This document shows positions 61,113 through 64,000 of a stretch of DNA of 64,000 nucleotides, in pieces. The notes beneath the pieces are model-generated. The model did not search any database. It was not told the DNA's origin and worked only from the letters and a program-made list of their open reading frames with translations. Every line of letters starts with the position of its first letter. The first letter of the stretch is position 1. The stretch is from Streptomyces sp. NBC_00464 (GTDB lineage: Bacteria > Actinomycetota > Actinomycetes > Streptomycetales > Streptomycetaceae): positions 4,154,001-4,218,000 of the forward strand of contig NZ_CP107899.1 of assembly GCF_036013915.1 (NCBI RefSeq), in the 5' to 3' direction. The position numbers and the translations under genes are program-made.

Positions 61113-62210
61113 ATGCGGGTCCGTGTAGTTAATCCTGTATTCCTGAGTGTGGACGGGCCTGAGATATACGCCTCGTCCCCGATCGTATCCAAGCGCGTCC
61201 GCCTCCACTCCAGGATGGCGCAACTGGTGATGTCGGCCCGAGAGCCTGCGGATCTCGAATTGCTGACCGAAGGCGACCAGGCAGTGCGCGAGGCAGCACT
61301 GAACCTGCTTTCACTCGGATTTCTCGTCGAAGCAGACGACACGGAACGCCCGACAGTACCCCCGACCCCTTGGCGGGAGTGGGGAAACCTTGCATGGCAG
61401 TTCCATACATCAATCCGTAATGCCCCGTTCGTGCGGGGAGATGAAGAGAAGATACCCGAGTACTTCAAGCGGCTTGCGGAGAGGGGGGATAAGCCTCCCA
61501 ACAGCAAGCCGCACGCAGACGATGAAGAAATCGTCTACCTGCCCCGCATCTGGGTCGACATGGACATCACCTTCAAGTCCGTGCTGGAAAAGAGAAGAAC
61601 CCATCGCAGCTTCAACGACGAGCCCGTGGGTCTTGACGATTTCTCCACGCTGCTTCACTACACGTTCGGTCCGTTGAGGTTCATCGAATCCGGAAGTATG
61701 GGCGTGCTTCAGTTGCGTGCCAGCGCCTCGGGCGGCGCGCGCCACGAGGCGGAAGCCTACGTAGTGATCTTCAACGTGGCCGGGCTGCAGCCGGGCGTCT
61801 ACCGTTACGACGCCATCCGTCACGGCCTGGCGCCGGTGGGCGCGGAAGTGCCGCGCGCGACGATCGAGCGACTGATCCACGAACAGACCATCGCTACCGG
61901 AGCGGCGTTCTGCGTCTTCACGACGGCGGTCGCCTCTCGGATGGCATGGAAGTACCCCCATCCGAGGGCCTACAAGATTCTCCTGCAGAATGTCGGCCAC
62001 CTGTCGCAGGTCTTCTCCATGACCGCGGCAGCACTGGGACTGGGTGCGGCGTTGACCGGTGCCTTCCGTGATGACGAAGTCGAGGAACTCTGCAAGCTGG
62101 ACCAGGTCGACGAGTTCCCAACTTTCTTCATGGCCTGCGGCGTACCTGTTCTGCAGGACGACGGCATGCCTATTCGCTACACGGCACCCCGCCGTCCCTC
62201 GAAGCAGTAG
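61113..62210 (+). CDS. SagB-type dehydrogenase (nitroreductase fold)
   Basis: 365 aa. Residues 1-85 look like the winged-helix-like N-terminal domain of TOMM dehydrogenases (VRVVNPVFLSVDGPEIYASSPIVSKRVRLHSRMAQLV ... NLLSLGFLVEADD). From about 150 the FMN-dependent nitroreductase fold follows: VLEKRRTHRSFNDEPVGLDDFSTLLHYTFG, ASASGGARHEAEAYVVIFNVAGLQPGVYRYD, VGHLSQVFSMTAAALGLGAALTGAF. In thiazole/oxazole-modified peptide pathways SagB oxidises azolines to azoles; relatives act on other amino-acid-derived substrates. No YcaO cyclase is in the window, so the true reaction is open. Weak ribosome binding site. MFS gene follows after 18 nt. Confidence 0.85.
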   Translation: MRVRVVNPVFLSVDGPEIYASSPIVSKRVRLHSRMAQLVMSAREPADLELLTEGDQAVREAALNLLSLGFLVEADDTERPTVPPTPWREWGNLAWQFHTSIRNAPFVRGDEEKIPEYFKRLAERGDKPPNSKPHADDEEIVYLPRIWVDMDITFKSVLEKRRTHRSFNDEPVGLDDFSTLLHYTFGPLRFIESGSMGVLQLRASASGGARHEAEAYVVIFNVAGLQPGVYRYDAIRHGLAPVGAEVPRATIERLIHEQTIATGAAFCVFTTAVASRMAWKYPHPRAYKILLQNVGHLSQVFSMTAAALGLGAALTGAFRDDEVEELCKLDQVDEFPTFFMACGVPVLQDDGMPIRYTAPRRPSKQ

Positions 62211-62228
62211 AAAACGAAAGCAGCAGAC

Positions 62229-63503
62229 GTGGCCGCCGGCAAGTACTCCCTCCTCCCGCTGAAGCACGCGGCTTTCAAGAACGTCGCGGTCGGCCGCTTC
62301 ATCAGCTTTCTAGGGAACGGGATCGCGCCTGTCGCGCTGGCCTTTGCCGTGCTCGACCTCACCGGCTCAGCAGCGCAACTCGGGCTTTTGGTCGCCGTGC
62401 GTGCCCTTGCCAGCACAGTCGTCATGCTCTACGGCGGTGTGCTGGCGGACAGGATGCCGCGGGCCCTCCTCATGCAAGGTTCAGCACTGGCGGCCGGAGG
62501 CGTCCAAGCCGCAGCCGGCATCTCCGTCGTCTGCGGCTTCTGCTCGATGCCACTGCTGACCACCCTGGCTGCCTTGAGTGGTGCCCTCTCAGCCCTGGCG
62601 ATGCCCAGCAGTATGGCGGTCGTGGCACAGACCGTCCCGAAAGACCTGCTTCCGCAAGCCAATGCCCTGCTTCGCCTATCCACGAAGCTCGCCCTTGTCA
62701 TCGGTTCGTCCGTTGGTGGCCTCCTCGTGGCAGCCTGTGGTTCCGGCTGGGGTCTGATCGTGGACGCCGCCACCTATGTTCTTGCCGCTTACCTCTTCAG
62801 CCGGGTGAAAGCATCGGGTCCGGTCAAGCTCCCCAAGCGAGGCACACTCGTATCGGACCTGCGCGAAGGGTGGTCCGAATTCGTCTCACACACCTGGCTG
62901 TGGATCGTCGTCCTGCAGGCCACCATCTGGCAGGCCGTGTGGGCGGGCGCAATCCAGGTCATCGGCCCCCTCATCGCCGTGAACCACATCGGCGAGGCGG
63001 CCTGGGGATTTGTCCTAGCCTCCTACGCTGCGGGAACCATTGTCGGCGGCTTGGTCGCCCTGCGCTGGAGACCCGAACGGGGAGTGGCGACAGGCGTCGC
63101 CATGACGGCAGTCAGCGGAGTCCTTCCTCTCACACTCGCCTTCAGCAGCCACCCGCCGGTGCTGATAGCCGCCGGCTTTCTCGCCGGCCTGTCGATGGAA
63201 CAGGTCATGGTCGCCTCGAGCACGGCTGTTCAAAGCACCATCCCCCCAGCAAGGCTCGCCCGTGTCGCCTCGTTCCAGATCATCGGATCCTCGGCTGCGG
63301 TCCCTCTCGGGCAAGCACTCGCCGGACCACTGGCGAACAGCGTGGGAACGCGAAACCTTCTCATCGGCGGTGGGCTGATCATCGTCCTGGCCGCAACCTG
63401 CTCAGTCTCCAGCCGCAGCGTACGAGATGTGCGTACCACCCAAAGGCGGCAGGCAGTACCGGCGACCGTCAATGACAAGCCAGCCACCGAGAGGACACCA
63501 TGA
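62229..63503 (+). CDS. MFS transporter (MFS_3, exporter type)
   Basis: 424 aa from a GTG. Twelve hydrophobic segments; motif A-like GGVLADRMPRALLMQG after helix 2. The N-terminal text LLPLKHAAFKNVAVGRFISFLGNGIAPVALAFAVLDLTGS is that of MFS_3 proteins, which export siderophores and natural products. It lies in the dehydrogenase operon and overlaps the GNAT gene by ATGA, so it is likely the exporter for the product of this locus. Confidence 0.88.
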   Translation: MAAGKYSLLPLKHAAFKNVAVGRFISFLGNGIAPVALAFAVLDLTGSAAQLGLLVAVRALASTVVMLYGGVLADRMPRALLMQGSALAAGGVQAAAGISVVCGFCSMPLLTTLAALSGALSALAMPSSMAVVAQTVPKDLLPQANALLRLSTKLALVIGSSVGGLLVAACGSGWGLIVDAATYVLAAYLFSRVKASGPVKLPKRGTLVSDLREGWSEFVSHTWLWIVVLQATIWQAVWAGAIQVIGPLIAVNHIGEAAWGFVLASYAAGTIVGGLVALRWRPERGVATGVAMTAVSGVLPLTLAFSSHPPVLIAAGFLAGLSMEQVMVASSTAVQSTIPPARLARVASFQIIGSSAAVPLGQALAGPLANSVGTRNLLIGGGLIIVLAATCSVSSRSVRDVRTTQRRQAVPATVNDKPATERTP

Positions 63504-64000
63504 CTGGCAACACCACTGGGCTCATCCTGATCCCGATGACGCTGCAGGACTACAGCGTCTATGTCCCTTACGTCGTCGCGGACTACGCAACCCGCACCAT
63601 GGCCGCAGGTGTGGTGTCCCTCGAAGACGCGGAGGCCCGCGCCCACAAGGAGTTTTCCAGGCTCCTCCCCAACGGACTCGACACACCCGACAACATGCTC
63701 TGCACGATCGGCGTGGAAGAAGAAGAGAATCCCGTCGGGCGGCTCTGGTACGCGCTCCGCGGCGCGGGCGAAAGCCGCTATGCCATGATCCTCAATGTGG
63801 AAGTGGACGTTGAGTACCGCGGCCGTGGGTACGGCAAGGCAGTCATGCAGGCATGTGCGGTATCTGCTCGCGCACAGGGGGCCAGGAACCTGAGGATCAA
63901 CCTGCTGGGCGAAGACATCGGCAACAAGAAGCTGTACGAGGCTCTCGGCATGACCGAGATGAGTGTGCTGATGAACTGGAACCTCACCACGGCCGACTCC
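63500..64000 (+). CDS. GNAT acetyltransferase, incomplete at right edge
   Basis: The first 167 codons from the ATG at 63500; the gene runs on past the window. The acetyl-CoA site appears as NVEVDVEYRGRGYGKAVMQACAVSARAQGARNLRINLLGEDIGNKKLYEALGMTEM, with the R/Q-x-x-G-x-G/A motif in RGRGYG and the typical N..LYEALGM end. Coupled with the MFS gene, it may acetylate the product or give self-protection. Substrate unknown. Confidence 0.88.
   Translation, partial: MTGNTTGLILIPMTLQDYSVYVPYVVADYATRTMAAGVVSLEDAEARAHKEFSRLLPNGLDTPDNMLCTIGVEEEENPVGRLWYALRGAGESRYAMILNVEVDVEYRGRGYGKAVMQACAVSARAQGARNLRINLLGEDIGNKKLYEALGMTEMSVLMNWNLTTADS

Overview
The window is chromosomal DNA of a Streptomyces or very close relative. 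It is very GC-rich with strong third-position GC bias, it carries Streptomyces developmental genes (wblA, bldG with its anti-sigma partner, a Streptomyces-type crp), and many genes start right behind a TANNNT hexamer. Nearly all of it is core chromosome. Gene order follows the block known in Mycobacterium tuberculosis as Rv3683 to Rv3644c (recalled, not searched): phosphoesterase, class A PBP, WhiB4-like protein, two Get3/ArsA-like ATPases, a 52-aa protein, RidA, MBL enzyme, Crp, nth, CoA-Nudix, MarP, EphE-like hydrolase, membrane protein, acs, HAD enzyme, 6C RNA, ssd, tad genes, helicase, topA, holB.

Layout. 1-9.7 kb: phosphoesterase fragment, YqeY-like protein, bifunctional PBP, wblA, ATPase pair, DUF4177/RidA/Nudix/MBL genes, crp. 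9.7-12.7 kb: an inserted, probably copper-responsive unit (CsoR-like palindrome, exported His-rich protein, MFS exporter). 12.8-21.5 kb: nth, CoA-Nudix, MarP-type protease, then on the minus strand acs, nhaA, holin-like protein and alpha/beta hydrolase. 21.7-28.4 kb: Streptomyces-specific genes (SulP-carbonic anhydrase fusion, lipoprotein deacetylase, CooC-like ATPase, degenerate Fic protein). 29-35.6 kb: HAD-IB enzyme, 6C RNA, and a Tad/Flp pilus operon (ssd-tadA-tadB-tadC-pilin-TadE-TadE-like). 35.5-42.3 kb: MrfA-type helicase, bldG and anti-sigma factor, proton-pumping pyrophosphatase. 42.5-49.2 kb: lipoprotein, methyltransferase, ArsR regulator, three-gene ABC exporter, small membrane protein. 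49.6-59.4 kb: topA, an MFS-like/thymidylate kinase fusion, holB, lipoprotein peptidase.

At 59,467 a tRNA-Thr(CGU) gene ends the conserved part. Beyond it lie a broken ISAs1-type transposase and then an accessory locus running off the right edge: a 27-codon peptide gene with a strong ribosome binding site and a following hairpin, a SagB-type dehydrogenase, an MFS exporter and a GNAT acetyltransferase, the last two overlapping by ATGA. This looks like the left end of a RiPP-like or amino-acid-derived natural product cluster. It is the most likely undescribed system here, but its defining enzyme is not visible.

Two other signals deserve attention: a 6C-type non-coding RNA at 29.93-30.00 kb, in the same place as in mycobacteria, and a set of start codons sitting 6-7 nt after a -10-like hexamer, which implies leaderless transcripts.
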